Of a DNA stretch of 5,663 bases, positions 1 through 5,662 are shown piece after piece. Below the pieces are notes generated by a model, which saw only the letters and a program-made list of their open reading frames with translations, had not been told where the DNA came from and did not search any database. Made by a program: the position numbers and the translations under genes. The stretch is from Thermoleophilia bacterium. GTDB taxonomy: Bacteria; Actinomycetota; Thermoleophilia; Gaiellales; SKUG01. Location: contig JAGQUL010000213.1 of the NCBI GenBank assembly GCA_020438525.1, positions 1 through 5,663 of the forward strand. Direction: 5' to 3'. Each line of letters opens with the position of its first letter. Position 1 is the stretch's first letter.

Positions 1-456
1 GAGTGCCTCACCGACAACCGCAACCGCACCGCCGCCGAGGTGCGCCACGCGTTCACGCGCGCGGGCGGGTCGCTCGGCACGGACGGGTCGGTGGCGTGGA
101 TGTTCAACCGCGTGGGCGAGGTTCAGCTCGCCGACGGCAGCGACGAGGACGAGGCGCTGCTGGCTGCGGCCGACGCGGGCGCGGAGGACATCGCGACGGA
201 GGACGGAATCGTGATCGTGACCTGCGAGCCGGGCGCGATCCAGCCGGTGCGTGCGGCGCTCGAGGAGGCCGGGTTCACCGTCGAGCGGTCCGAGAGCGTG
301 CTGCGCCCGTCGAACACCATCGAGCTGCAAGCCGAGGGCCTGGGCAAGGTGATGCGGATGATCGACGCGCTCGAGGACCTCGACGACGTGCAGAAGGTGA
401 GCGCGAACTTCGAGGCCGACGACGCGGTGATGGAAGCGGTGCTCGGCGACGGCTGA
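1..456 (+). CDS. yebC: YebC/TACO1 family protein, C-terminal part (5' end outside window)
   Basis: Reading frame 1 is open from the first base to a TGA at 454-456 and encodes the last 151 residues of a YebC/TACO1 family protein (full length usually about 240-250). The family signature is clear: ECLTDNRNRT, then EVRHAF, GGSLGTDGSVAWMF near the start, and the typical ending with ALEDLDDVQKVSANFE. The missing part is the N-terminal domain. YebC proteins were long annotated as transcription regulators; more recent work on the family assigns a role in translation, relieving ribosome stalling. The gene sits upstream of ruvC as in many actinobacteria, but here a reverse-strand gene lies between them, so yebC cannot share a simple operon with ruvCAB. 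Only 6 bases separate its stop from the stop of the convergent gene. Identity is very secure; function is family knowledge. Confidence 0.96.
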   Translation, partial: ECLTDNRNRTAAEVRHAFTRAGGSLGTDGSVAWMFNRVGEVQLADGSDEDEALLAAADAGAEDIATEDGIVIVTCEPGAIQPVRAALEEAGFTVERSESVLRPSNTIELQAEGLGKVMRMIDALEDLDDVQKVSANFEADDAVMEAVLGDG

Positions 457-472
457 CGCGGGTCACGCGCGT
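456..472. terminator. Weak GC hairpin between convergent yebC and membrane gene
   Basis: ACGCG (456-460) can pair with CGCGT (468-472) around a 7-base loop, exactly where the two convergent genes stop. The stem is short and there is no T-tract on either strand, so termination here is only a possibility. Confidence 0.2.
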
Positions 473-1038
473 TCGAAGGCTGCGGTGGCGTTCGTCGCGA
501 ACGTGCGCAGCAGCGGTGCACCGTGTGCGTACAGCAGCGGCAGCCACACGGGGACCGGCAGCGATGCGCCGTGCAGCGCGTAGCTGAAGGTTCCGGGGAT
601 CGACGACACTGCGGCCTCGTAGGCGGTGCCTGCGAGCGCCAGCAGCGCGATCGTGCGCACGGCTGCGGCGTCGGGGCGAACGCTCACGAGACGGATCGCG
701 AGGCCTGCAGCGAGCAGCACGGTTGTCGTCCACGGGTGTTCCCAGAGCAGGCCGGTGGTGAGGTAGGCGGCCACGAACCATGCGGCCTGCTGGGCGATGC
801 GCGGTGCAGGCGTGGGCGTGGGGGTGCGCGTGCCGTACGCGTGCTGGACGGCGAGCGATACGGCGCAGATGAACGCGAACGCGAGCCCGAACTGCGGAAA
901 CACCCACCAGGCCTGCCCGAACAGCCACGGGTGGGCGTACCAGAGCGCGCCGCTCACCACGTGGATCTGGTCGAGCGCCGGGCCGATCACGCAGCTGGCG
1001 AGGAACACGCCGAGGATGAGCAGGATGCGATGCCTCAC
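463..1038 (-). CDS. Small multi-pass membrane protein, function unknown (possibly INSIG-like)
   Basis: A 191-residue hydrophobic protein starting with GTG at 1038. Upstream in-frame sequence looks non-coding and offers no better start. About six membrane segments can be drawn by eye: residues 4-20, 43-64, 84-98, 103-118, 127-147 and 160-180, with a short TPTPTPAP linker around 72-79. Aromatic and Pro motifs stand out: SGALWY (29-34), FGQAWWVFPQFG (40-51), LLWEHPW (97-103) and GTFSY...VWLPLLY (149-170). The C-terminal G-x-F-x-Y...WLP pattern reminds me of the INSIG family, but that is recall of a pattern, not an alignment. There is no signal peptide apart from the first membrane segment and no catalytic motif that I recognise. 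It is convergent with yebC and divergent from ruvC. No Shine-Dalgarno is visible, but a -10-like hexamer lies 7 bases upstream of the GTG, which suggests a leaderless mRNA. Confidence 0.82.
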   Translation of the reverse strand: MRHRILLILGVFLASCVIGPALDQIHVVSGALWYAHPWLFGQAWWVFPQFGLAFAFICAVSLAVQHAYGTRTPTPTPAPRIAQQAAWFVAAYLTTGLLWEHPWTTTVLLAAGLAIRLVSVRPDAAAVRTIALLALAGTAYEAAVSSIPGTFSYALHGASLPVPVWLPLLYAHGAPLLRTFATNATAAFERA

Positions 1039-1045
1039 GTCACGG

Positions 1046-1051
1046 AGCGTA
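1046..1051 (-). promoter_or_regulatory. Candidate -10 element (TACGCT) of the leaderless membrane-protein gene
   Basis: On the minus strand TACGCT fits the actinobacterial -10 consensus TANNNT and ends 7 bases before the GTG at 1038, the spacing expected when the transcript begins at the start codon. The start codon has no Shine-Dalgarno, which agrees with a leaderless mRNA. A convincing -35 hexamer is not visible. Confidence 0.45.
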
Positions 1052-1084
1052 GCGGGTGCAGTGCAGGAACGTCCGATCCGTCGT

Positions 1085-1098
1085 CGAACATGTGTTCG
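1085..1098. promoter_or_regulatory. LexA (SOS) operator upstream of ruvC
   Basis: The 14-mer CGAACATGTGTTCG consists of perfect inverted arms CGAAC and GTTCG around a 4-base centre. It matches the Gram-positive SOS box CGAACRNRYGTTYC at every position except the last, and the mycobacterial form TCGAAC-N4-GTTCGA at 15 of 16 positions when the flanking bases are counted. It lies directly at the start of ruvC, and ruvCAB is a known LexA target in several bacteria. I saw no second copy in the window. It is also 47 bases upstream of the divergent membrane gene, so both directions could be repressed. Binding itself is inferred. Confidence 0.85.
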
Positions 1099-1637
1099 TG
1101 CCTGCCGCTGCTGCTGAACACGTCCGCATCCTGGGGATCGACCCGGGAACCGCATCGACCGGATTCGGGGTGGTCGACCGGCATGGCGTAGGGAACCTCG
1201 TGCCGGTCTGGTACGACTGCCTGCGCACCAAGCCGAGCGAGCCGATGCAGGACCGGCTGATGCGGATCGCCGGCGGCGTTCGCGCGGCGATCGAGCAGCT
1301 GCAGCCGCACGCCGTGGCGATCGAGGAGCTGTTCTTCGGCGCGAACGGCAAGGCAGCGCTTGCGGTGGGCCAGGCGCGAGGCGTGTGCATCCTCGCGTGC
1401 GCGGAGGCGGGCGTGCCCGTGTACGAGTACACCAACAACGCGATCAAGCAGGCCGTGACCGGCTACGGGCGCGCCGACAAGCAGCAGGTCATGGAGATGG
1501 TGCGCGTGCAGCTTCGGATGACCGAGATCCCGCGGCCGGACCATGCGGCGGATGCGCTCGCCGCGGCGATCACGCATGCCGGCGCGATGGGCGTGGGGCT
1601 GGCGAGCGCTCGAGCCCGGGGGCCCGTGACGCGGTAG
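1098..1637 (+). CDS. ruvC: Holliday junction resolvase RuvC
   Basis: RuvC is the dimeric Mg-dependent endonuclease that cuts Holliday junctions after RuvAB branch migration. With GTG at 1098 the protein has 179 residues, close to the 173 of E. coli. The RNase H-like fold is evident: ILGIDPG with catalytic Asp15, AIEELFFG with Glu76, then GQARG, and finally PDHAADALAAAI with His149 and Asp152. This gives the D-E-H-D set found in RuvC proteins such as that of Thermus. The start is uncertain. In-frame GTGs lie at 1056, 1092 and 1098. GTG 1056 has a GGAG 8 bases upstream but would place the SOS box inside the gene and add 14 poorly conserved residues. GTG 1098 directly follows the SOS box but lacks a Shine-Dalgarno, so it would need a leaderless or nearly leaderless mRNA. 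It is the first gene of ruvC-ruvA-ruvB. Confidence 0.95.
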   Translation: MPAAAAEHVRILGIDPGTASTGFGVVDRHGVGNLVPVWYDCLRTKPSEPMQDRLMRIAGGVRAAIEQLQPHAVAIEELFFGANGKAALAVGQARGVCILACAEAGVPVYEYTNNAIKQAVTGYGRADKQQVMEMVRVQLRMTEIPRPDHAADALAAAITHAGAMGVGLASARARGPVTR

Positions 1638-1649
1638 CAACGCGCTACC
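1633..1649 (+). other. Small hairpin across the ruvC stop codon
   Basis: GGTAGC (1633-1638) and GCTACC (1644-1649) form a perfect 6-bp stem with a 5-base loop, and the ruvC TAG is inside the left arm. No T-run follows, so a full terminator is unlikely. It could slow polymerase, protect an mRNA end or be chance. The 45-base ruvC-ruvA gap otherwise shows nothing. Confidence 0.3.
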
Positions 1650-1682
1650 TGCCGCGTCCGACGCCCCGGTCAGACTTTCCGC

Positions 1683-2294
1683 ATGATCGCCCGCCTTGTA
1701 GGACGCTGCGTCCATGCCGACTCCGAGTCCCTCGTCGTAGACGTGGGCGGTGTCGGCTACCTGGTGCGCGCCACGACGGGTGTGCTGCAGGCAGCGCAGC
1801 GCGATCCCGAGCAGGTCACGGTGCACGTGCACACGAACGTGCGCGAGGACGCCATCCAGCTCTTCGGGTTCGAGTCGCGGAGCGAGCAGCAGGTGTTCGA
1901 GCGGCTCACGTCGCTGCAGGGCGTGGGGCCGAAGGTCGCGATCGCGGTGCTCAGCTCGATCTCCCCGCAGGACCTGCAGCGGGCCACGCTCACCGAGGAC
2001 GTGGCGCTGCTGCAGAGCGTGCCGGGAGTCGGCCCGAAGGTCGCGCGCAGGATCGTGACCGAGCTCAAGGACAAGCTCGACGACATCGTGGTCGCGGGCG
2101 TGACCACGTTCGCGGCGCAGGTGAGCGACGGCACACCCGACGCGATGACCACCTTCTACGAGGCCCGGGAAGCGCTCGTGGGACTGGGCATGTCGATCCC
2201 GGAGGCAGAGGCGGCACTGGCCGGCACGGATGAATCGGCGGGCGCGAGCGATCGCGTGAAGCAGGCATTGAAGACCAAGCAGGTGCGCACATGA
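1683..2294 (+). CDS. ruvA: Holliday junction DNA-binding protein RuvA
   Basis: RuvA forms tetramers that hold the Holliday junction in a square-planar state and load RuvB. The 203-residue length matches the family. Domain I (about 1-63) is the OB-fold starting MIARLVG, with [10 protein letters not shown] and the acidic pin Glu55-Asp56 in [10 protein letters not shown], at the same numbers as in E. coli. Domain II carries two helix-hairpin-helix motifs, LQGVGPKVA (78-86) and [12 protein letters not shown] (113-124), which contact the DNA backbone. Domain III (about 148-203), the flexible part that contacts RuvB, contains [14 protein letters not shown]. The ATG at 1683 has no evident Shine-Dalgarno, so translation may rely on coupling to ruvC or on an unstructured start region. 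The stop overlaps the ruvB start as ATGA, a sign of translational coupling. Confidence 0.97.
   Translation: MIARLVGRCVHADSESLVVDVGGVGYLVRATTGVLQAAQRDPEQVTVHVHTNVREDAIQLFGFESRSEQQVFERLTSLQGVGPKVAIAVLSSISPQDLQRATLTEDVALLQSVPGVGPKVARRIVTELKDKLDDIVVAGVTTFAAQVSDGTPDAMTTFYEAREALVGLGMSIPEAEAALAGTDESAGASDRVKQALKTKQVRT
2281..2285 (+). promoter_or_regulatory. Ribosome binding site of ruvB
   Basis: AGGTG ends 5 bases before the ATG at 2291, inside the last codons of ruvA. It supports ATG 2291 as the ruvB start and, with the ATGA overlap, coupled translation of ruvA and ruvB. Confidence 0.6.
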
Positions 2295-4828
2295 GCAGCG
2301 ACGAACTCGACTTCGGACCCAAGCCCGGGATCCCGGCCGCAGGAGCACCGCAGCCGCTCGGCGACGAGGGTGCGCCGATGCGCAGCCCGATCAGCGACGC
2401 CGCGGCGCGCCGCGGCGAGGAGGAGCTCGACCGCTCGCTGCGCCCGCGCACGCTCGACGAGTTCATCGGGCAGCGTCGCGTGCGCGAGCAGCTGGGCGTG
2501 TTCATCGACGCGGCACGGCATCGCGAGGAGGCGCTCGACCACGCGCTGTTCGCGGGACCTCCCGGGCTCGGCAAGTGCGTCACGCCCGACACGATGGTGT
2601 TCACCACCCACGGCATGGAGCCGATCGGTGACCTCGGGCACATCGGTGGCGAGAGCTGGCAGCCGATCACGCGCCCGATCGCCGGCCTGTACGGCGTGCG
2701 CACCGCCGACTACTTCTACGACAACGGCGAGGGACCGACGCTGCGCGTCACCACCCGCTCGGGCTACCGGGTGGAGGGAACGCCCAACCACCCGCTGCTC
2801 GTGCGAGGCAGCGACGGGCGGCTGCAGTTCCGCCGGCTCGGCGAGCTGCGCAGCGGCGACGAGGTCGCGGTGCGGCTCGGCGCGCAGGTGTTCGGATCGA
2901 GCACGAAGCTGCACGTCGAGGGCGTCGACATGCCGAGCATGGCCGACCCCGCGCATGCGCCGGAGGAGCTCGAGCCGGAGCTGGCTCGACTGCTCGGACT
3001 GCTGCTCGACGGCGGCCGCCTGTCGCCCGGCGGCGACGGCTTCGTGTACGTGTCGCGCGACTCGGCTCGAGCCGAGGAGGTTCGACGCCTCGCACAATCG
3101 GGCCTGTGCCTGCACCTCGAGTCGTTCGGCGAGGGCCCGCTCGGCGAGCGCTGGGGCGGGCGCAGCCCGCGCATCGCGACGCTGCTTCGCGGCCTGGGAC
3201 TCACGCGCGAGGGCTTCGACGGAATCCCGACCTGCATCTACCGCGCACCGCGGCTGCTCGTCGCCGAGTTCCTGCGCGGCGTGTTCTGGGGCGTCGAGCA
3301 CGCGCCCGTGTTCCAGCATCGCGACCGCACGGTGGTCGCGCACCTGCAGCTGATGCTCGCCAACATGGGCATCGAGTCGTCGATCGTGCCGGACCAGGAC
3401 GGCTGGTCGCTGCGCGCAAGCGCCGAGCCCGCCGGATACGACCAGTTCGACGCGGGCCAGGTGCCCGACATCCACGACCCGTATGCCGAGCTCGGTGGGC
3501 AGCACCACCATGGTGCCGAGCCCGTGGAGGCATCCGCGCGGCTCAAGGACCGCGAGCGCGACGAGCGACGCGCGCTCGTGGGTCGTGCGCTCGCCGCGAC
3601 CAGGTCGGGCGACGATTCCCAGGTTGGGTTCGGGCTCACGGCAGCGGGCGTGCTCGTGGCGCTCGAGGGCGACGGCGCGAGCAGCTACCGCCGTGGCGGT
3701 GCCACCGCGGGCGACATCACGCCGGTGCGCGTGGAGAACACCGGCTCGATCCAGATCCTCGACTCGTCGGTGACGGTCGCGGAGGTGGAGCCTGGCGAGC
3801 GCGGCCGAGCGCTGATCCGCGAGGCCGTGCACGACCATCGCGCGCTCGCGGTTCGCAGCGCCCGCTCGAAGCTGCGACGCGACGACATGGTGGAGCTGTC
3901 GTGGGAGCCGATCGTGTCGATCGAGCCCGGACATGCGCACACCGTCGACGTGAGCGTGCCCGACGGGCACACGTTCATCGGCAACGGCATCGTGTGCCAC
4001 AACACGACGCTCGCAAGCGTGGTCGCCAACGAGCTCGGCTCGACGATGCACGCCACGAGCGGACCGGCGCTCGAGAAGAAGGCCGACGTTGCGGCGATCC
4101 TCACGTCGCTCGGCACCAACGACGTGCTCTTCATCGACGAGATCCATCGCCTGAGCACCGCGATCGAGGAGGTGCTCTACACGGCGATGGAGGACTACCA
4201 GATCGACATCGTGCTCGGTCAGGGCCCTGCCGCGCGCACGCTGCGGCTCGACCTCGAGCCGTTCACGCTCGTGGGCGCGACCACCCGCACCGGCCTGCTC
4301 ACCACGCCGCTGCGCGACCGCTTCGGGATCACGCAGCGGCTCGAGTACTACGACGCAGACGAGCTCACCAAGGTGGTGCTGCGATCGGCGCGACTGCTCG
4401 AGCTGGAGCTCGATGCCGAGGCCGCGGAGGAGATCGCGTCGCGCTCGCGTGGCACGCCGCGAATCGCCAACCGCCTGCTGCGACGGGTGCGCGACGTGGC
4501 GCAGGTGCGGCATGAGGGGCGGCTCACGCTCGACGTGGCGCAGGAGGCGCTCGACCTGGTCGACATCGACGCCGTCGGGCTCGATCGCATCGACCGGCAG
4601 GTGCTCGAGACGATCCTCACCAAGTTTGGCGGCGGCCCGGTGGGCCTGTCGACGCTCGCGGTGGCCATCGGCGAGGAACCCCACACGCTCGAGGACGTGT
4701 ACGAGCCGTTCCTGCTGCAGCGTGGGTTCCTGCAGCGAACGCCGCGCGGGCGGATCATCACGCCGCGTGGTCGGGCGCACCTCGGCGAGTCGGGGTACGC
4801 GGTGACGCAGCCCGGCGAGCTGTTCTGA
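2291..4828 (+). CDS. ruvB: RuvB branch-migration ATPase precursor containing an intein
   Basis: The single 845-residue frame encodes RuvB, the hexameric AAA+ motor that moves Holliday junctions, interrupted by an intein at residues 96-571. Removing it leaves 369 residues, slightly longer than the usual 330-350 because of an acidic and Pro-rich N-terminal tail (about 1-40). N-extein: [11 protein letters not shown] (51-61) and GPPGLGK (89-95). C-extein: TT (572-573) completing Walker A, Walker B VLFIDEIH (612-619), sensor 1 LVGATTRTG (660-668), the arginine-finger region PLRDRFG (673-679), sensor 2 RGTPRIANR (720-728) and the winged-helix domain ending [14 protein letters not shown]. The frame is intact throughout and the joined product has all ATPase motifs, so an active enzyme is expected after splicing. 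Before splicing the P-loop is broken, so the precursor should not bind ATP. Translation is probably coupled to ruvA. Confidence 0.97.
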   Translation: MSSDELDFGPKPGIPAAGAPQPLGDEGAPMRSPISDAAARRGEEELDRSLRPRTLDEFIGQRRVREQLGVFIDAARHREEALDHALFAGPPGLGKCVTPDTMVFTTHGMEPIGDLGHIGGESWQPITRPIAGLYGVRTADYFYDNGEGPTLRVTTRSGYRVEGTPNHPLLVRGSDGRLQFRRLGELRSGDEVAVRLGAQVFGSSTKLHVEGVDMPSMADPAHAPEELEPELARLLGLLLDGGRLSPGGDGFVYVSRDSARAEEVRRLAQSGLCLHLESFGEGPLGERWGGRSPRIATLLRGLGLTREGFDGIPTCIYRAPRLLVAEFLRGVFWGVEHAPVFQHRDRTVVAHLQLMLANMGIESSIVPDQDGWSLRASAEPAGYDQFDAGQVPDIHDPYAELGGQHHHGAEPVEASARLKDRERDERRALVGRALAATRSGDDSQVGFGLTAAGVLVALEGDGASSYRRGGATAGDITPVRVENTGSIQILDSSVTVAEVEPGERGRALIREAVHDHRALAVRSARSKLRRDDMVELSWEPIVSIEPGHAHTVDVSVPDGHTFIGNGIVCHNTTLASVVANELGSTMHATSGPALEKKADVAAILTSLGTNDVLFIDEIHRLSTAIEEVLYTAMEDYQIDIVLGQGPAARTLRLDLEPFTLVGATTRTGLLTTPLRDRFGITQRLEYYDADELTKVVLRSARLLELELDAEAAEEIASRSRGTPRIANRLLRRVRDVAQVRHEGRLTLDVAQEALDLVDIDAVGLDRIDRQVLETILTKFGGGPVGLSTLAVAIGEEPHTLEDVYEPFLLQRGFLQRTPRGRIITPRGRAHLGESGYAVTQPGELF
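2576..4003 (+). mobile_element. Intein in RuvB (476 residues), inserted at Walker A Lys^Thr
   Basis: The boundaries are set by the extein: GPPGLGK before and [12 protein letters not shown] after rejoin into a normal RuvB P-loop. Splicing motifs in intein numbering: block A Cys1 in [10 protein letters not shown], block B GTPNHPLL with Thr69 and His72, then RSGDEVAV (92-99), block [14 protein letters not shown] (455-467) with Asp458 and His465, and block G NGIVCHN with His475 and Asn476. The +1 residue is Thr572 of RuvB. This is a complete class 1 set (Cys1, Asn-terminal, Thr+1), so splicing is expected. About 130-140 residues would suffice for splicing alone; the extra length is a LAGLIDADG endonuclease region plus a long linker. 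GC content and codon use look like those of the host gene, which suggests long residence. Splicing is inferred from motifs. Confidence 0.95.
2972..3448 (+). other. Degenerate LAGLIDADG homing endonuclease domain inside the intein
   Basis: Intein residues about 133-291 follow the pattern of a DOD-type endonuclease: [16 protein letters not shown] (motif 1, 135-150), a region ending with [21 protein letters not shown] as seen before motif 2, then WGVEHAPV in place of DADGSV (238-245), and [16 protein letters not shown]. The metal-binding acidic residue of motif 1 aligns with Gly146 (the Asp sits one place earlier, at 145), and that of motif 2 aligns with Val240. With both sites lost, DNA cleavage is not expected. 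The frame remains open. The assignment of the domain is firm; loss of activity is inferred from two residues by eye. Confidence 0.8.
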
Positions 4829-4836
4829 CCGGTCAG
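4825..4836. other. Palindrome spanning the convergent stop codons of ruvB and the glutaminase-like gene
   Basis: CTGACCGGTCAG is a perfect 12-base palindrome. It contains the ruvB TGA (4826-4828) and, on the other strand, the TGA of the downstream gene (4833-4835). With no loop and no T-tract it is not a classical terminator. Confidence 0.5.
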
Positions 4837-5495
4837 CCGCGCAGCGCGTCGGGCACGTGCCCGAGCGGACGCACCTGGAGGCCCCACGTCTCGGCGTTGT
4901 CCCAGGTCTGGTTGAGCATCCCGGCGGCGCCGTCGAAGAACTGGTCGCCGACCCACTCGCTGCGGTAGCCGACGCCATCCCACAGGCCGGTGCCGGCGTA
5001 TGGACGCAGCAGCATCGGGTCGGGATCGCGCGACCACGTCGAGAGCGGCTGGATCGCCGGCTCGTGTGGCAGCAGGTCGATCACCTGCGGCTCGTCGAGT
5101 CCGGGCAGCTTCACGGCCAGGCCGGCGTGGAACCCGCCGACGTAGCCGCCGGTGCCGTCGTAGTGGCGGCTCACGGCGATCGCGCCGGCGAACGCGTCGT
5201 CGGCCGGTCCCATTCCGAACCCGCGCATGTCGTCGAGCATGTGTGCACCGAGCATCGCGCGGTTGAAGCAGTTGCCTTCGTCGACCCACACCGCGGTGCC
5301 GCGCAGCCGGTCGACCATCCGCATCGTGGTGGTCCAGTCGGTCTCGACGAGCTGGAATGGAGCGCGGGCCTTGGCAGCGAGGACCACGGGGCCCGCCGCT
5401 CGGGCACGCTGCGCAGCACCGCCGAGCACGCGCGAGATGTCGCGCTTCGCCGCGATGCGCAGTCCATCGGAGATCACGTCGCCGGAAATGGCCAT
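4833..5495 (-). CDS. Protein-glutaminase-like protein (Cys/His/Asp protein deamidase fold)
   Basis: A 220-residue protein from ATG 5495, convergent with ruvB. The middle resembles protein glutaminases, which deamidate glutamine side chains with a papain/transglutaminase-like triad. EGNCFNRAMLGAHML (73-87) parallels the C-[YF]-x-R-A nucleophile helix, with Cys76; GFHAGLAVKL (121-130) parallels the HVA.LV strand, with His123; QVIDLLPHEPAI...W (137-154) parallels the IIDPSL..P...W segment, with Asp140. I see no signal peptide, so a cytoplasmic location or another export route is possible, unlike secreted protein glutaminases. The last 60 residues are Trp- and Gly-rich and unassigned. A GTG at 5570 would add 25 residues with no family character; ATG 5495 has a weak GGA 5 bases upstream. 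It could instead be another member of the transglutaminase-like cysteine fold. Substrate unknown. Confidence 0.7.
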   Translation of the reverse strand: MAISGDVISDGLRIAAKRDISRVLGGAAQRARAAGPVVLAAKARAPFQLVETDWTTTMRMVDRLRGTAVWVDEGNCFNRAMLGAHMLDDMRGFGMGPADDAFAGAIAVSRHYDGTGGYVGGFHAGLAVKLPGLDEPQVIDLLPHEPAIQPLSTWSRDPDPMLLRPYAGTGLWDGVGYRSEWVGDQFFDGAAGMLNQTWDNAETWGLQVRPLGHVPDALRG

Positions 5496-5608
5496 CTTCG
5501 TCCGTTCGTCCCACGAGTCCGCGCGCGCCGTCCCGGGCACGCGAACTGTCCACCCGTGCTTCGTCTGCACGCACCGTCGCGTTGCAGCTGCCTCGGCGAT
5601 CCTTGGCG

Positions 5609-5662
5609 CGATCCGGATTGGTGGCGGGCGTGTGCAGTGTTGTGCGTGACCTATCCGGATCG
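5609..5662. repeat. Spaced inverted repeat CGATCCGGAT / ATCCGGATCG upstream of the glutaminase-like gene
   Basis: A perfect 10-base inverted repeat (5609-5618 and 5653-5662) with a 34-base spacer. Each arm contains the palindrome ATCCGGAT, and the two palindromes start 42 bases apart, about four helical turns, so they would lie on the same DNA face. This could be a pair of operator sites for a dimeric regulator, or chance. No clear promoter hexamers were seen in 5496-5663, nor any gene. Confidence 0.35.

Noticed and set aside
1035..2348. A 437-residue minus-strand open frame opposite ruvC and ruvA
   Set aside because: It lies opposite two unmistakable genes, is rich in Arg/His/Leu with no recognisable domain, and conflicts with the divergent promoter region.
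3506..3511. His triplet in the intein as a metal-binding site
   Set aside because: Three adjacent His residues (310-312) lie in a low-conservation linker with no partner Cys/His pattern; too weak to call.
2576..4003. Group I or II intron, or a transposon, as the cause of the ruvB interruption
   Set aside because: The insert keeps the reading frame, has no stop codons, starts with Cys, ends with His-Asn and has splicing blocks, so it acts as protein.
3106..4515. A 469-residue plus-strand open frame within ruvB in another phase
   Set aside because: It is an Arg/Ala-rich frame-shifted reading of the RuvB/intein sequence. I also considered a separate endonuclease gene here, but the endonuclease motifs are in the RuvB frame.
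2156..4978. A 940-residue open frame on the minus strand opposite ruvB
   Set aside because: It mirrors the GC-rich codon pattern of ruvB, is full of Arg/His/Ala with no family motif, and crosses ruvA, the intein and the glutaminase-like gene. It is an antisense shadow.
5496..5570. N-terminal extension of the glutaminase-like protein from GTG 5570
   Set aside because: The 25 extra residues show no family pattern or signal peptide, and there is no ribosome site; kept only as an alternative start.
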